The notes under the pieces: model-generated
What the model saw: only the letters and a program-made list of their open reading frames with translations
Databases searched by the model: none
Told to the model about the DNA's origin: nothing
Made by a program: the position numbers and the translations under genes
Source: Microbacterium psychrotolerans
GTDB lineage: Bacteria > Actinomycetota > Actinomycetes > Actinomycetales > Microbacteriaceae
NCBI RefSeq assembly: GCF_031085295.1
Contig: NZ_JAVFWO010000003.1
Location: 832,832-896,831 of the forward strand
DNA: 64,000 nucleotides
Direction: 5' to 3'
Shown here: positions 35,018 to 44,951 of the stretch, piece by piece
Layout of the letters: each line of letters opens with the position of its first letter
Numbering within the stretch: the first letter of the stretch is position 1

Positions 35018-35842
35018 ATGGCCCACGGCGACACGCAGGCGACCGAACCCCTCCCCGACGACCTGGTGCCCACCGCGCCGGCGCCGGCTCCGCGGCGCCG
35101 CGTGTGGCCGTGGATCGTGGCGTTCGCGATCGTCGCGGTGCTCGCCGTCGCCGCGTGGTTCGCCGCTGACGCGATCGCACGCCAGATCGTGACCGGCGTG
35201 GTGCGCGACCAGGTGCGCACGCAGCTGGCGCTGCCTGCCGATCAGCAGATCGACGTCGCGATCGCGGGGGCCGTGATCCCGCAGCTCATCGGCGGCAGCA
35301 TCGACGACCTCACGATCGCGTCCGACGACGTCACCTTCGGCGGCGTCACCGGCGATGTCACGGTCACGGCCCACGACGTGGCGGTGCGTGCCACCGGCGA
35401 GATGAGCGGCGCGACCGCAACGGTCTCGTTCGACGAGGCTCAGCTGCAGACGCTGCTGGCGACGGTGGAGGGGTTCCCCTCCGAAACCGTCGGCCTGGCG
35501 GCGCCGAACGTCACGATGTCGCTGGATCTGCAGCTGTTCGGCGTCGCCATCCCCATCGGGGTGGCGCTCACGCCCTCGGCGTCGGAGGGGCAGATCGTCC
35601 TCTCACCCGCCTCCTTCCAGCTCGGCGGCTCAGAGGTCACCGCCGACGCGCTGCGCGACCAGTTCGGCGGACTCGCTGACGCCGTGCTGCGCGACTGGAA
35701 CATCTGCATCGCGCAGTACCTGCCGGCCGGTGTCACGCTCACCGGCGTCGAGGTGGACGGCGACCTCCTGGTGGCCGACTTCGGCGTCGACGGCTCGATC
35801 GCCACGGATCCCGCCCTTCAGCAGAACGGCACCTGCGCCTGA
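35018..35842 (+). CDS. LmeA-like (DUF2993) membrane-anchored lipid-binding protein
   Basis: The ATG at 35018 lies 2 bases after the argS stop; 274 residues. A Pro/Ala-rich cytoplasmic start precedes one membrane helix 'VWPWIVAFAIVAVLAVAAWFAADAIA' (about 30-55). A DUF2993 domain outside the membrane follows, with repeated beta strands ('DLTIASDDVTFGGVTGDVTVTAHDVAV') and a C-terminal 'QYLPAGVTLTGVEVDGDLLVADFGVDG'. In mycobacteria LmeA binds phospholipid and aids lipomannan maturation; here this is inference. Coupling to argS is a matter of co-transcription. Confidence 0.85.
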   Translation: MAHGDTQATEPLPDDLVPTAPAPAPRRRVWPWIVAFAIVAVLAVAAWFAADAIARQIVTGVVRDQVRTQLALPADQQIDVAIAGAVIPQLIGGSIDDLTIASDDVTFGGVTGDVTVTAHDVAVRATGEMSGATATVSFDEAQLQTLLATVEGFPSETVGLAAPNVTMSLDLQLFGVAIPIGVALTPSASEGQIVLSPASFQLGGSEVTADALRDQFGGLADAVLRDWNICIAQYLPAGVTLTGVEVDGDLLVADFGVDGSIATDPALQQNGTCA

Positions 35843-35889
35843 GACGGCGCGGGGCGTCACACGGCACGGGGGCCGGGAGCCGTGTGCCC

Positions 35890-36008
35890 TAGACTTCTAG
35901 CACCGCCGGAGACCCGTGTCAGCGCCAGGGCGTGACCCCTCCGGCAGGCAGAGCCGTACCACCATCCCCGGACGGCCACGCGTCGAAGCTCCCACCGATT
36001 GGTCCACC
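35890..36008 (+). promoter_or_regulatory. lysA operon promoter and leader
   Basis: A -10-like TAGACT (35890-35895) would start a leader of about 107 bases. The leader holds a hairpin with the stem GCCGGAG (35905-35911) and CTCCGGC (35939-35945) around 27 bases. I see no match to the lysine riboswitch. The codons that would extend lysA upstream through this stretch are unlike those of the gene, which supports it being untranslated. Confidence 0.4.
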
Positions 36009-37463
36009 GTGTCCGCCGACCCGCACATCCGTTCCGTCGCTCCCGCCTGGCTGGAACGTCCCGCCGACGCGAACGCGCTCGCCGCCGCGGTCTGGCCGAT
36101 CGCCGCGACGCGTGACGAGACCGGCGTCCTCGAACTCGGCGGCATCGCGGCGACGGCATTGCGCGACCGGTTCGGCACGCCTCTCTATGTCGTCGACGAG
36201 GACGAGGTGCGCGCCACCGCGCGGCGCACGCTCGACGCCTTCCGTGCGGCCGCCGCGCTGCACGGCGTACAGGCCCGCGTGTACTACGCCGGCAAGGCGC
36301 TGCTGACCACCGAGGTGGTGCGCTGGGTGACCGAGGAGGGGCTCGCGGTCGACGTCTGCACCGGCGGCGAGCTGGCGGTCGCCCTCGCGGCCGGCGCCGA
36401 TCCGGCGCGGCTCGGCTTCCACGGAAACAACAAGTCCGTATCCGAGCTCGAGCGCGCCGTGGAGGCGGGCGTCGGGTCCATCGTCATCGACAGCCTCATC
36501 GAGATCGAGCGTCTCGCAGCGATCGTCGAGCGCCGCGGCGTCTCGCAGGCGGTGCTGCTGCGGGTCAACAGCGGGGTGCACGCCGAGACCCACGACTTCC
36601 TCGCGACGGCCCACGAAGACCAGAAGTTCGGCTTCACGCTGACGGATGCCCCCGCCGCCGTCGCCCGCATCCGCGAGCTGCCCGGCCTCGAGTTCGTGGG
36701 TCTGCACTGCCACATCGGCTCGCAGATCTTCGGCACCGCCGGATTCGAGGAGTCCGCCGCACGCATCGTCGAGCTCCACGCCGAGCTGCGAGAGGGCGGC
36801 GAGCTGCCGGTGCTCAACCTCGGCGGCGGCTTCGGCATCGCCTACACGTCCGTCGACGACCCGACGCCGATCGAGGCACTGGCGCTCGGCATCGCCGAGG
36901 CCGTGGCGCGGCAGTGCGAGGTGCGCGGCATCCCGGTTCCCCACCTCGCTTTCGAACCCGGCCGCGCCATCGTCGGACGCGCGGGCGTGACCCTCTACGA
37001 GGTGGGCACGACCAAGCCCGTCGCGCTCGAGAGCGGCGACACGCGCCTGTACGTCAGCGTGGACGGCGGCATGAGCGACAACGCCCGCCCCGCCCTGTAC
37101 GGTGCCCAGTTCTCGGCGCGGATCGCGTCGCGCACGAGCGACGCCGAGCCGGCGCTCGCGCGGGTCGTCGGAAAGCACTGCGAATCGGGCGACATCGTTG
37201 TGGACGCCGAGTACCTCCCCGGCGATGTGTCGCCTGGCGATCTGCTCGCCGTGCCCGCGACCGGCGCCTACTGCTTCTCGCTCGCGAGCAACTACAACTA
37301 CGTTCCCCGCCCGCCCGTCGTGGCGCTGCGTGGGGGAGAGGCGCGCGTCATCGTGCGCGGCGAGACGATCGACGATCTGCTCGCCCGCGATGCCGGCCTC
37401 GAGACGGCTGTGTTCGAAGCTGGGCGTCCCCTCGCGGACGCACCGATGGAAGGGACCGCATGA
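36009..37463 (+). CDS. lysA: Diaminopimelate decarboxylase
   Basis: The last step of lysine synthesis: meso-diaminopimelate to lysine with PLP. I chose the GTG at 36009 (484 residues). An earlier GTG at 35916 would add 31 residues with poor codon use and no similarity. The PLP lysine is in 'VYYAGKALL' near residue 95; 'DVCTGGELAVAL', 'GFHGNNKS', 'GLHCHIGSQIF' and 'NLGGGFGIAY' follow; the dimer-site Cys is in 'GKHCESGD'. The N-terminus 'APAWLERPADANALAAAVWP' is typical of actinobacterial LysA. hom overlaps its stop. Confidence 0.95.
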   Translation: MSADPHIRSVAPAWLERPADANALAAAVWPIAATRDETGVLELGGIAATALRDRFGTPLYVVDEDEVRATARRTLDAFRAAAALHGVQARVYYAGKALLTTEVVRWVTEEGLAVDVCTGGELAVALAAGADPARLGFHGNNKSVSELERAVEAGVGSIVIDSLIEIERLAAIVERRGVSQAVLLRVNSGVHAETHDFLATAHEDQKFGFTLTDAPAAVARIRELPGLEFVGLHCHIGSQIFGTAGFEESAARIVELHAELREGGELPVLNLGGGFGIAYTSVDDPTPIEALALGIAEAVARQCEVRGIPVPHLAFEPGRAIVGRAGVTLYEVGTTKPVALESGDTRLYVSVDGGMSDNARPALYGAQFSARIASRTSDAEPALARVVGKHCESGDIVVDAEYLPGDVSPGDLLAVPATGAYCFSLASNYNYVPRPPVVALRGGEARVIVRGETIDDLLARDAGLETAVFEAGRPLADAPMEGTA

Positions 37464-38773
37464 CCGACTACCGCCGCCTCCGCGTCGCACTGCTGGGAGC
37501 CGGAGCCGTCGGCTCGCAGGTTGCGGCGCTGCTGCGCCAGCACGCCGACGAGCTCGCCGACCGGGCGGGAGCGCGGCTGGAGCTGGTCGGCATCGCGGTG
37601 CGCGACGTCGACGCCAAGCGCGACGTCGAGCTGCCCTCCGAGCTGTTCACCACCGACGCGGACTCGCTCATCGTCGGCTCCGACATCGTCATCGAGCTCA
37701 TGGGCGGCATCGAGCCCGCGCGCACGTACCTGCTGCACGCGATCAACTCGGGCGCCGACGTCGTGACCGCCAACAAGGCGCTCCTGGCGACCCACGGCCC
37801 CGAGATCTTCGACGCGGCCGACCAGGTGGGCGCCGAGGTCTACTACGAGGCTGCGGCTGCCGGTGCGATCCCGATCATCCGCCCGCTGCGCGACTCGCTC
37901 GCCGGCGACCGCGTGCAGCGCATCATGGGCATCGTCAACGGCACGACCAACTACATCCTCGACCGCATGGACACCGAGGGCGCCGAGTTCTCGCAGGTGC
38001 TCGCCGACGCGCAGCGGCTCGGATACGCCGAGGCGGACCCGACGGCCGATGTCGAGGGCTACGACGCCGCGCAGAAGGCGGCGATCCTCGCGAGCCTCGC
38101 GTTCCACACGACGGTGCCGCTCGAGGCGGTGCACCGAGAGGGCATCTCGTCGATCGACTCGTCGATGATGGACGCCGCCCGCCACGCCGGCTACGTCATC
38201 AAGCTGCTGGCGGTGTGCGAGCGCCTGACCGAGGAGTCCGGCGAGTCGATCTCGGTGCGGGTCTACCCCGCGCTCATCGATCGCGCCCACCCCCTCGCCA
38301 GCGTGCACGGCGCCAACAACGCGGTGTTCGTGCAGGCCGAGGCCGCGGGCAACCTCATGTTCTACGGCGCCGGCGCCGGCGGCGTGCAGACCGCGTCCGC
38401 CGTGCTCGGCGACGTCGTCTCGGCGGCGCGCCGCCACATCGCCGGCGGTGTCGGCGTCGGCGAGTCGACGCTGGCGAACCTCCCCATCGTCCCCGTCGGC
38501 CGCGTCACCACGAGCTACCAGATCACGCTCGAGGTCGACGACCAGCCGGGAGTGCTCGCGACGGTCGCGGGCATCCTCAGCGAGGGTCGCGTCTCGATCG
38601 CCACCGTCGAGCAGACGGTCGTCGAATCGGGTGATGGCACGGGCGGCGTCGCGCGACTGGTGATCGGCACGCACAAGGCGTTGGAGCAGGACCTGAGCGA
38701 GACGGTGGACCGACTGGCCGCCAGCGGCGTCGTGGAGCGCGTCGTCTCGGTTCTGCGGGTCGAAGGCAACTGA
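37460..38773 (+). CDS. hom: Homoserine dehydrogenase
   Basis: Reduces aspartate semialdehyde to homoserine, the branch point to threonine and methionine. The 437-residue protein starts '[21 protein letters not shown]' (NAD(P) site). It then has '[14 protein letters not shown]' with the catalytic-region lysine, the diagnostic '[16 protein letters not shown]' and '[29 protein letters not shown]'. A C-terminal ACT domain ('[36 protein letters not shown]') is present, so threonine feedback is expected. It overlaps lysA by four bases. Confidence 0.97.
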   Translation: MTDYRRLRVALLGAGAVGSQVAALLRQHADELADRAGARLELVGIAVRDVDAKRDVELPSELFTTDADSLIVGSDIVIELMGGIEPARTYLLHAINSGADVVTANKALLATHGPEIFDAADQVGAEVYYEAAAAGAIPIIRPLRDSLAGDRVQRIMGIVNGTTNYILDRMDTEGAEFSQVLADAQRLGYAEADPTADVEGYDAAQKAAILASLAFHTTVPLEAVHREGISSIDSSMMDAARHAGYVIKLLAVCERLTEESGESISVRVYPALIDRAHPLASVHGANNAVFVQAEAAGNLMFYGAGAGGVQTASAVLGDVVSAARRHIAGGVGVGESTLANLPIVPVGRVTTSYQITLEVDDQPGVLATVAGILSEGRVSIATVEQTVVESGDGTGGVARLVIGTHKALEQDLSETVDRLAASGVVERVVSVLRVEGN

Positions 38774-38792
38774 GGGTCTGAAGGAGACTGAC

Positions 38793-39902
38793 ATGGCACA
38801 TGTTTGGCGCGGAGTCCTCCGCGAGTACGCAGATCGTCTGGGCGTGACGGATGCCTCGACCGTGGTCACCCTGGGAGAGGGCGGGACGCCGCTGCTGCCG
38901 GCGCCGGCGCTGTCGCGCCGCACCGGCACCGACGTCTGGGTGAAGTTCGAGGGCATGAACCCCACGGGGTCGTTCAAGGACCGCGGCATGACGGTCGCCG
39001 TGTCGCGTGCGATCGACCACGGCGCCAAGGCCGTGATCTGCGCCTCGACGGGCAACACGTCGGCCTCGGCAGCCGCCTATGCGGCGCACGCCGGCATCAC
39101 GGCGGCGGTGCTCGTTCCCGAGGGCAAGATCGCGATGGGCAAGCTCAGCCAGGCCGTCGCGCACAACGGTCGTCTCATCCAGATCCGCGGCAACTTCGAC
39201 GACTGCCTCGAGATCGCGCGCGAGCTGGCCGACAACTACCCGGTGCACCTCGTCAACTCGGTCAACCCCGACCGCATCGACGGCCAGAAGACCGCCGCGT
39301 ATGAGGTCGTCGAGCAGCTCGGCGACGCCCCCGACTTCCACTTCATCCCGGTCGGCAACGCGGGCAACTACACCGCCTACACGCGCGGCTACCGCGAAGA
39401 GGCCGACGCCGGTGTGTCGACCCGCGTCCCCCGCATGTTCGGCTTCCAGGCCGAGGGCTCGGCGCCGCTGGTACGCGGCGAGGTCGTGCGCAACCCCGAG
39501 ACGGTGGCCAGCGCCATCCGGATCGGCAACCCCGCCTCCTGGGACCTTGCGCTCGAGGCGCGGGCGGCGACCGACGGCTACTTCGGCGCCATCGACGACG
39601 ACCGCATCCTCGCCGCGCAGAAGCTCCTCGCCGGCGAGGTCGGGATCTTCGTGGAGCCGGCATCGGCGATCAGCGTCGCCGGGCTGTTGGACCGCGTCGA
39701 GGCCGGCGTGGTGCCGCAGGGCGCGCGCGTCGTGCTCACCGTCACCGGCCACGGCCTCAAGGACCCGCACTGGGCGCTGCGCAACGCCGACGGCTCGGAG
39801 GTCGAGCCCACCGTGGTCGACGCGACGACGTCGGAAGTGGCATCCGTCCTCGAGCTCGCCCCCGCTGTCCAGCCTGCCGAAGCACAGGGACCGCGCGCGT
39901 GA
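38793..39902 (+). CDS. thrC: Threonine synthase
   Basis: A PLP enzyme converting O-phosphohomoserine to threonine. 369 residues, the short actinobacterial type. '[17 protein letters not shown]' is followed by the PLP lysine in '[20 protein letters not shown]' near residue 60, then '[17 protein letters not shown]' and the phosphate-binding '[17 protein letters not shown]'. AAGGAGA precedes the ATG, 19 bases after hom. thrB overlaps its stop. Confidence 0.97.
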   Translation: MAHVWRGVLREYADRLGVTDASTVVTLGEGGTPLLPAPALSRRTGTDVWVKFEGMNPTGSFKDRGMTVAVSRAIDHGAKAVICASTGNTSASAAAYAAHAGITAAVLVPEGKIAMGKLSQAVAHNGRLIQIRGNFDDCLEIARELADNYPVHLVNSVNPDRIDGQKTAAYEVVEQLGDAPDFHFIPVGNAGNYTAYTRGYREEADAGVSTRVPRMFGFQAEGSAPLVRGEVVRNPETVASAIRIGNPASWDLALEARAATDGYFGAIDDDRILAAQKLLAGEVGIFVEPASAISVAGLLDRVEAGVVPQGARVVLTVTGHGLKDPHWALRNADGSEVEPTVVDATTSEVASVLELAPAVQPAEAQGPRA

Positions 39903-40864
39903 GCGCAGCCGTCGTGCCCGCCTCCGGCCACGGCGCCCTCTCCGGGCGGCGGGTCGTGGTGCGGGTTCCGGCGACGAGCGCGAACCTCGGGCCCGGATTC
40001 GACACGCTCGGCCTCGCGCTGAGCCTGTACGACGAGCTCGATGTGACGGCGCTGCCCGAGGGCGAGCTCGAGATCGAGGTCGAGGGGGCCGGCGCCGCGG
40101 ACGTGCCGCGCGACGCCTCGCATCTGGTGGTGCGGGCGATCGCGTACGCGTTCGAATCGGCAGGGCGACGGATGCCGGGGCTCCGCCTCATCGCCCGGAA
40201 CGTCATCCCGCACGGCCGAGGCCTCGGCTCGTCGGGTGCTGCGGTGGTGTCGGGCCTGCTCGCCGCGAAGGGACTGCTCGAGGGCGACGTGGAGCTCGGC
40301 GCGGATGCTCTGCTGCGTCTGGCGACGGAGCTGGAGGGCCACCCCGACAACGTGGCGCCCGCGCTGTTCGGCGGTCTCACGATCGCCTGGGTCGACGACG
40401 GGGGACCGCAGCACAAGAAGCTCCTCGTGCACCGGGGCGTCTCGCCACTCGTCTTCGTGCCGGAGTTCACGATGTCGACCAAGCTCGCGCGCAGTCTGCA
40501 GCCCACGCAGGTGCCTCGGGAGGACGCCGTCTTCAACGTGTCGCGCTCCGCGCTGCTGATCGCGGCGCTCACGCAGAGCCCCGAGCTGCTGCAGGCGGCC
40601 ACCGAGGACAAGCTCCACCAGAGCTACCGTGCGAGCGCCATGCCCGAGACCGACGGTCTCGTTCGGGCGCTCCGTGCGGAGGGCTTCGCGGCGGTCGTGT
40701 CGGGGGCGGGTCCGAGCGTGCTCGTGCTCGCCGACGGCCCCGGCAGGCGCCTCGAGGCGGCGGCTCTGGCGGACGCCGTGACCGACACCCCGTGGGAGGC
40801 GCTCATGCTCGCCGTCGACTTCAAGGGTGGTACAGTGAGGGAGTACGCGGAGGGTTCCACGTAA
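39899..40864 (+). CDS. thrB: Homoserine kinase
   Basis: A GHMP kinase that phosphorylates homoserine for ThrC. A GTG overlaps the thrC stop (GTGA); 321 residues. '[21 protein letters not shown]' is the GHMP N-terminal motif, '[26 protein letters not shown]' the ATP-binding glycine loop and '[18 protein letters not shown]' motif 3. It closes the lysA-hom-thrC-thrB operon. A promoter-like TACAGT lies within its last codons and may serve rho. Confidence 0.97.
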   Translation: MSAAVVPASGHGALSGRRVVVRVPATSANLGPGFDTLGLALSLYDELDVTALPEGELEIEVEGAGAADVPRDASHLVVRAIAYAFESAGRRMPGLRLIARNVIPHGRGLGSSGAAVVSGLLAAKGLLEGDVELGADALLRLATELEGHPDNVAPALFGGLTIAWVDDGGPQHKKLLVHRGVSPLVFVPEFTMSTKLARSLQPTQVPREDAVFNVSRSALLIAALTQSPELLQAATEDKLHQSYRASAMPETDGLVRALRAEGFAAVVSGAGPSVLVLADGPGRRLEAAALADAVTDTPWEALMLAVDFKGGTVREYAEGST

Positions 40865-40924
40865 TACGTGAATCTGGCCTCCGTCGCAAATCTGCGAAAC
40901 CACCGCACGGCATTTCTGACCTGC

Positions 40925-40972
40925 CGACGTCCGCTGAGCACCCTCGCGGTCCCTCACCCCGTCGGCGGGAGT
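40925..40972 (+). other. Inverted repeat in the rho leader region
   Basis: GCCGACG and CGTCGGC can pair around about 33 bases within the 203-base gap between thrB and rho. It could be a weak terminator of the threonine operon or part of an autoregulatory rho leader. The rest of the gap shows no gene. Confidence 0.3.
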
Positions 40973-41067
40973 TTCGACAGGCGTGACAACTGATCGAGAC
41001 GGGCAGACGCCACCCGCAGTGCTGTGCGAGTCGTGCACATTCGTTCGTTTTTCACAAGGGAGAACTC

Positions 41068-43269
41068 GTGGAGTCCATCTCCGAGGTCCATGCTGACGTT
41101 CCGGCCGACGAGCGCGCGGAAGCGCCCGAGGGTGTCGAGAACGCCGAGACCATCGAAGCCCCGGCCGACGCCGTGGCCGAAGAAGCCGTGATCGAGGCCG
41201 TCGCCGCCGAAGAGGTCGCCGAAGAGGCCGTAGCCGAGGCCGTCGTGGCCGACGCCATCGCCGATGAGGCCGTCGTCGAGGCCATCGCCGCCGAAGAGGT
41301 CGCTGAGGAGGCGGTCGCCGAGGCGATCGCGGCCGAGGATGCCGGCGACCAGGCTGCCGCAGAGGCCGCTGAAGCCGTCGCCGAGGAGGCCGTGGCCGAG
41401 GCGCTCATCGCCGACGCCGTCGCCGAGGACGCTGTGGCCGAGGCCGCCGCCGCCGACGCCGTCGCCGAGGAGGCCGTCATCGAGGCGGTCGTGGCCGAGG
41501 CCGTGGCTGAGGAAGTCGTCGCCGAGGAGGCCCCGGCAGCGCCGGTGAAGGCCCCCCGCAAGCGCGCGCCGCGCCGTGCCAAGAGCACCGACGTCGCACC
41601 GGCCGAGCCCGTCGAGGCACCGGTCGAGGCCGCTGCCGACGCCTCGCCCGCCGAGGCTGCGCCCGCAGAGGCCACCCAGGCAGAGGCCGCGCCGGCCGAG
41701 TCCGCGCCCGCCGAGGGCGGCGAGAACGCCGCCGAGGCGGCATCCGTCTCCACAGACGCGACCGCGGCCGACGCCGAGTCGGGTGACGGCGAGCAGGCCG
41801 CCGAGGGCGAGGGTGCCGAGGCGCCGTCTCGCGGGCGCAGCCGCAGCCGCAGCCGCAGCCGCAACCGCAACCAGAATGCACAGGGCGGTCAGGGCCAGCA
41901 GGCGCAGACCACCCAGGGCGATCAGAACCAGAAGGCTCAGCCCGCCACCGCCGAGCCGGCCAAGGCAGAGACGCCCGAGGACGACCAGCAGTCGCAGGGC
42001 AACGGCCGTGGCCGCCAGCGCAACAAGCGCCGAGGCACGCAGGCCGCCACCGGTGACGAGTTCGACACCGAGATCGGCGAGGACGACGTCCTCATCCCGA
42101 TCGCCGGCATCCTCGACGTGCTCGACAACTACGCGTTCGTCCGCACGTCCGGCTACCTGCCCGGTCCGAGCGACGTCTACGTCTCGCTCGGACAGGTCAA
42201 GAAGTACAACCTCCGCAAGGGCGACGCGGTCGTCGGCGCCATCAAGCAGCCGCGCGAGGGCGAGCAGTCCAGCCGCCAGAAGTACAACGCGCTGGTCAAG
42301 GTCGACGCCGTCAACGGCCTCTCGGTCGACGACGCCGCGACGCGTGTCGAGTTCGGCAAGCTCACGCCGCTGTACCCGCAGGAGCGCCTGCGCCTCGAGA
42401 CCGGTCCCGAGAAGCTGACCCAGCGCATCATCGACCTCGTCGCGCCCATCGGCAAGGGCCAGCGCGGCCTCATCGTCGCGCCGCCCAAGGCCGGCAAGAC
42501 GATCGTGCTGCAGCAGATCGCCAACGCGATCTCGATCAACAACCCCGAGGTCCACCTCATGGTGGTGCTGGTCGACGAGCGGCCCGAAGAGGTCACCGAC
42601 ATGCAGCGCACCGTGAAGGGCGAGGTCATCGCCTCGACCTTCGACCGTCCCGCAGAGGACCACACCACGGTCGCCGAGCTCGCCATCGAGCGCGCGAAGC
42701 GCCTCGTGGAGCTCGGTCGTGACGTCGTCGTGCTGCTGGACTCGATCACGCGTCTGGGCCGTGCGTACAACATCTCGGCGCCCACCTCGGGCCGTGTGCT
42801 CACCGGTGGCGTCGACGCGTCGGCGCTGTACCCGCCCAAGCGCTTCTTCGGCGCCGCGCGCAACATCGAGAACGGCGGATCGCTCACGATCCTCGCGACC
42901 GCGCTCGTCGAGACCGGCTCCAAGATGGACGACGTCATCTTCGAGGAGTTCAAGGGCACCGGCAACAGCGAGCTGCGCCTGTCGCGCCAGCTCGCCGACA
43001 AGCGCATCTTCCCGGCGGTCGACGTCAACGCGTCGAGCACCCGCCGCGAGGAGATGCTGCTCTCGCCCGACGAGGTCAAGATCACCTGGAAGCTGCGTCG
43101 CGCGCTGGCGGGTCTCGACCCGCAGCAGGCCCTCGAGGTCGTGCTCGGCAAGCTCAAGGAGACGTCGTCGAACGTCGAGTTCCTCGTGCAGATGCAGAAG
43201 TCGATCCCGGCTCCCACGAGCGGTCACAGCGGCGGACGCAGCCACGCGGACGACAACAGCATCCGCTGA
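41068..43269 (+). CDS. rho: Transcription termination factor Rho with a repetitive acidic N-terminal region
   Basis: 733 residues from a GTG behind AAGGGAGAA. Residues about 20-160 are an Ala/Glu/Val repeat ('AEEAVAEA' and variants). A basic patch (RKRAPRRAK) follows, then a second acidic Ala/Pro/Glu stretch, an Arg-Ser repeat (about 250-270), a Gln/Asn-rich part and a Lys/Arg-rich part. The RNA-binding domain ('ILDVLDNYAFVRTSGYLPGPSDVYVSLGQVKKYNLRKGD') and the ATPase follow, with Walker A 'APPKAGKT' near residue 470, Walker B 'VVVLLDSITRLGRAYN' and the C-terminal 'EFLVQMQKS'. No Rho_N helical module is recognisable at the N-terminus. The hexameric helicase ends transcription. Confidence 0.96.
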   Translation: MESISEVHADVPADERAEAPEGVENAETIEAPADAVAEEAVIEAVAAEEVAEEAVAEAVVADAIADEAVVEAIAAEEVAEEAVAEAIAAEDAGDQAAAEAAEAVAEEAVAEALIADAVAEDAVAEAAAADAVAEEAVIEAVVAEAVAEEVVAEEAPAAPVKAPRKRAPRRAKSTDVAPAEPVEAPVEAAADASPAEAAPAEATQAEAAPAESAPAEGGENAAEAASVSTDATAADAESGDGEQAAEGEGAEAPSRGRSRSRSRSRNRNQNAQGGQGQQAQTTQGDQNQKAQPATAEPAKAETPEDDQQSQGNGRGRQRNKRRGTQAATGDEFDTEIGEDDVLIPIAGILDVLDNYAFVRTSGYLPGPSDVYVSLGQVKKYNLRKGDAVVGAIKQPREGEQSSRQKYNALVKVDAVNGLSVDDAATRVEFGKLTPLYPQERLRLETGPEKLTQRIIDLVAPIGKGQRGLIVAPPKAGKTIVLQQIANAISINNPEVHLMVVLVDERPEEVTDMQRTVKGEVIASTFDRPAEDHTTVAELAIERAKRLVELGRDVVVLLDSITRLGRAYNISAPTSGRVLTGGVDASALYPPKRFFGAARNIENGGSLTILATALVETGSKMDDVIFEEFKGTGNSELRLSRQLADKRIFPAVDVNASSTRREEMLLSPDEVKITWKLRRALAGLDPQQALEVVLGKLKETSSNVEFLVQMQKSIPAPTSGHSGGRSHADDNSIR

Positions 43270-43275
43270 TCCCCG

Positions 43276-44370
43276 ATGGTCGAGCCCGCGATGTTCGATT
43301 CCGTCCGGGCGCTGATCGACGAGCACCGCGCGGTGCAGGAGGAGCTCTCCGACCCCGCGGTGCACGCCGATGCGGCGCGCGCCAAGCGGGTCAACCGGCG
43401 CTACGCCGAGCTGTCGCGCATCGTGAAGGCGCACGAGGACTGGCTGGCGGCATCCGATGATCTGGATGCCGCCCGCGAGCTCGCCCGTGAGGACGAGGCG
43501 TTCGCCGAGGAGGTGCCCGCACTCGAGGCGCGCCTCGGCGACGCCCAGGAGCGGCTGCGGCGGCTGCTGATCCCGCGGGACCCCGACGACGCGCGCGACG
43601 TGATCATGGAGATCAAGCAGGGCGAGGGCGGCGCCGAGTCGGCGCTGTTCGCCGCCGATCTGCTGCGCATGTACCTGCAGTACGCCGCGTCGAAGGGGTG
43701 GAAGACCGAGCTCCTCGAGCGCAACGAGTCCGACCTGGGCGGCTACAAGGACGTTCAGGTCGCGATCAAGGGGTCCTCGTCCGACCCCGCACAGGGCGTC
43801 TGGGCGCACCTCAAGTACGAGGGCGGCGTGCACCGCGTGCAGCGGGTGCCGGCGACCGAGTCGCAGGGGCGCATCCACACGTCGACCACCGGCGTGCTGG
43901 TGTTCCCCGAGGTCGATGAGCCCGAAGAGATCCACATCGACCCGAACGACCTGAAGATCGACGTCTTCCGCTCGTCGGGTCCGGGCGGGCAGTCGGTCAA
44001 CACGACCGACTCGGCGGTGCGCATCACGCACGTGCCGACGGGGATCGTCGTGTCGATGCAGAACGAGAAGTCCCAGCTGCAGAACCGCGAGGCCGGCATG
44101 CGCGTGCTGCGTGCACGCCTGCTCGCCAAGCAGCAGGAAGAGCTCGAGGCAGCGGCATCCGACGCCCGCAGATCGCAGATCCGCGGCATGGACCGGTCCG
44201 AGCGCATCCGCACGTACAACTTCCCCGAGAACCGCATCGCCGACCACCGCACGGGGTACAAGGCGTACAACCTCGATCAGGTGATGGACGGCGCACTCGA
44301 GCCGATCATCGAGTCGGCGATCACCGCCGACGAGGAGGCGCGCCTCGCCGCCCTCGCGGACACCCCCTGA
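43276..44370 (+). CDS. prfA: Peptide chain release factor 1
   Basis: Recognises UAA and UAG. 364 residues. The stop-codon-reading tripeptide PAT is in '[18 protein letters not shown]', which makes it RF1 rather than RF2. The catalytic GGQ is in '[19 protein letters not shown]' near residue 237. An ATG at 43291 is an alternative start. It lies 6 bases after the rho stop. prmC, which methylates this GGQ, is normally adjacent but here lies 6.2 kb downstream. Confidence 0.96.
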   Translation: MVEPAMFDSVRALIDEHRAVQEELSDPAVHADAARAKRVNRRYAELSRIVKAHEDWLAASDDLDAARELAREDEAFAEEVPALEARLGDAQERLRRLLIPRDPDDARDVIMEIKQGEGGAESALFAADLLRMYLQYAASKGWKTELLERNESDLGGYKDVQVAIKGSSSDPAQGVWAHLKYEGGVHRVQRVPATESQGRIHTSTTGVLVFPEVDEPEEIHIDPNDLKIDVFRSSGPGGQSVNTTDSAVRITHVPTGIVVSMQNEKSQLQNREAGMRVLRARLLAKQQEELEAAASDARRSQIRGMDRSERIRTYNFPENRIADHRTGYKAYNLDQVMDGALEPIIESAITADEEARLAALADTP

Positions 44371-44491
44371 CTCCGCCTCCCGCCGCGGAGGGCGGGTGAT
44401 CCGCGGGAGCAGGGCGCACGTGATCGAGGGCCCCGCAGAACGGGTCGCCCGGGTCCTCGGGGGAGGGATGCCGCGACGCTAGGCTTCGAGC

Positions 44492-44890
44492 GTGCTCACG
44501 TTCCTGATCCGCGCCCTCATCTTCCTCGTGGCGGCGGCACTCGGCCTCATCGCGGCCGACCTGATCCTCCCCGGGTTCTCGCTGCACTGGGACGACTGGT
44601 GGGGCATCGTCCTCGCGGTCGTCATCTTCGCCGTGCTGCAGAGCATCCTGGCGCCGTGGCTGTTCAAGATCACGCGCCGGCACGCCAACGCGCTCATCGG
44701 CGGCATCGGCCTGCTCTCGACGTTCGTCGCGCTCCTGATCGCCGTGCTCATCCCGGCGGCCGGCATCGGGATCGACGGCCCTGTGGCATGGATCATCGGA
44801 ACCCTCATCGTGTGGCTGGTGACCGCGCTGGCGACGTGGCTGCTGCCGCCGCTGTTCATCAAGAACAAGGTGCAGGACCGCCGCAGCTGA
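44492..44890 (+). CDS. Four-helix membrane protein, phage-holin-4-2 (YvlD) type
   Basis: 132 residues from a GTG, 6 bases after the -10-like TAGGCT (44480-44485). Four hydrophobic helices are separated by short loops; 'GIVLAVVIFAVLQSILAPWLFKITRRHANALIGGIGLLSTFVALLIAVLI' fits the holin-4-2/YvlD superfamily. These are chromosomal membrane proteins of unknown role, not lysis proteins. No other phage gene is near. Confidence 0.8.
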   Translation: MLTFLIRALIFLVAAALGLIAADLILPGFSLHWDDWWGIVLAVVIFAVLQSILAPWLFKITRRHANALIGGIGLLSTFVALLIAVLIPAAGIGIDGPVAWIIGTLIVWLVTALATWLLPPLFIKNKVQDRRS

Positions 44891-44951
44891 CGACGGAAGA
44901 TAGGGATTCCTCCCGATCCCGCGGCGACTCCTGAGGCGCCAGGCTGATGGG

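Noticed and set aside
35843..36008. Lysine riboswitch before lysA
   Set aside because: The gap is too short for the class and lacks its conserved core.
35916..36008. N-terminal extension of LysA from the GTG at 35916
   Set aside because: The codons (TCA, CCA, GGG, AGG) differ from the gene, and the added residues show no family similarity.
40954..44247. Very long open frame on the minus strand opposite rho and prfA
   Set aside because: It is antisense to two certain genes and arises from their G/C third positions; the peptide is repetitive His/Leu/Gly/Arg-rich with no domain.
44492..44890. Prophage marker (holin)
   Set aside because: The YvlD/holin-4-2 type is a common chromosomal membrane protein, and no other phage gene is present.
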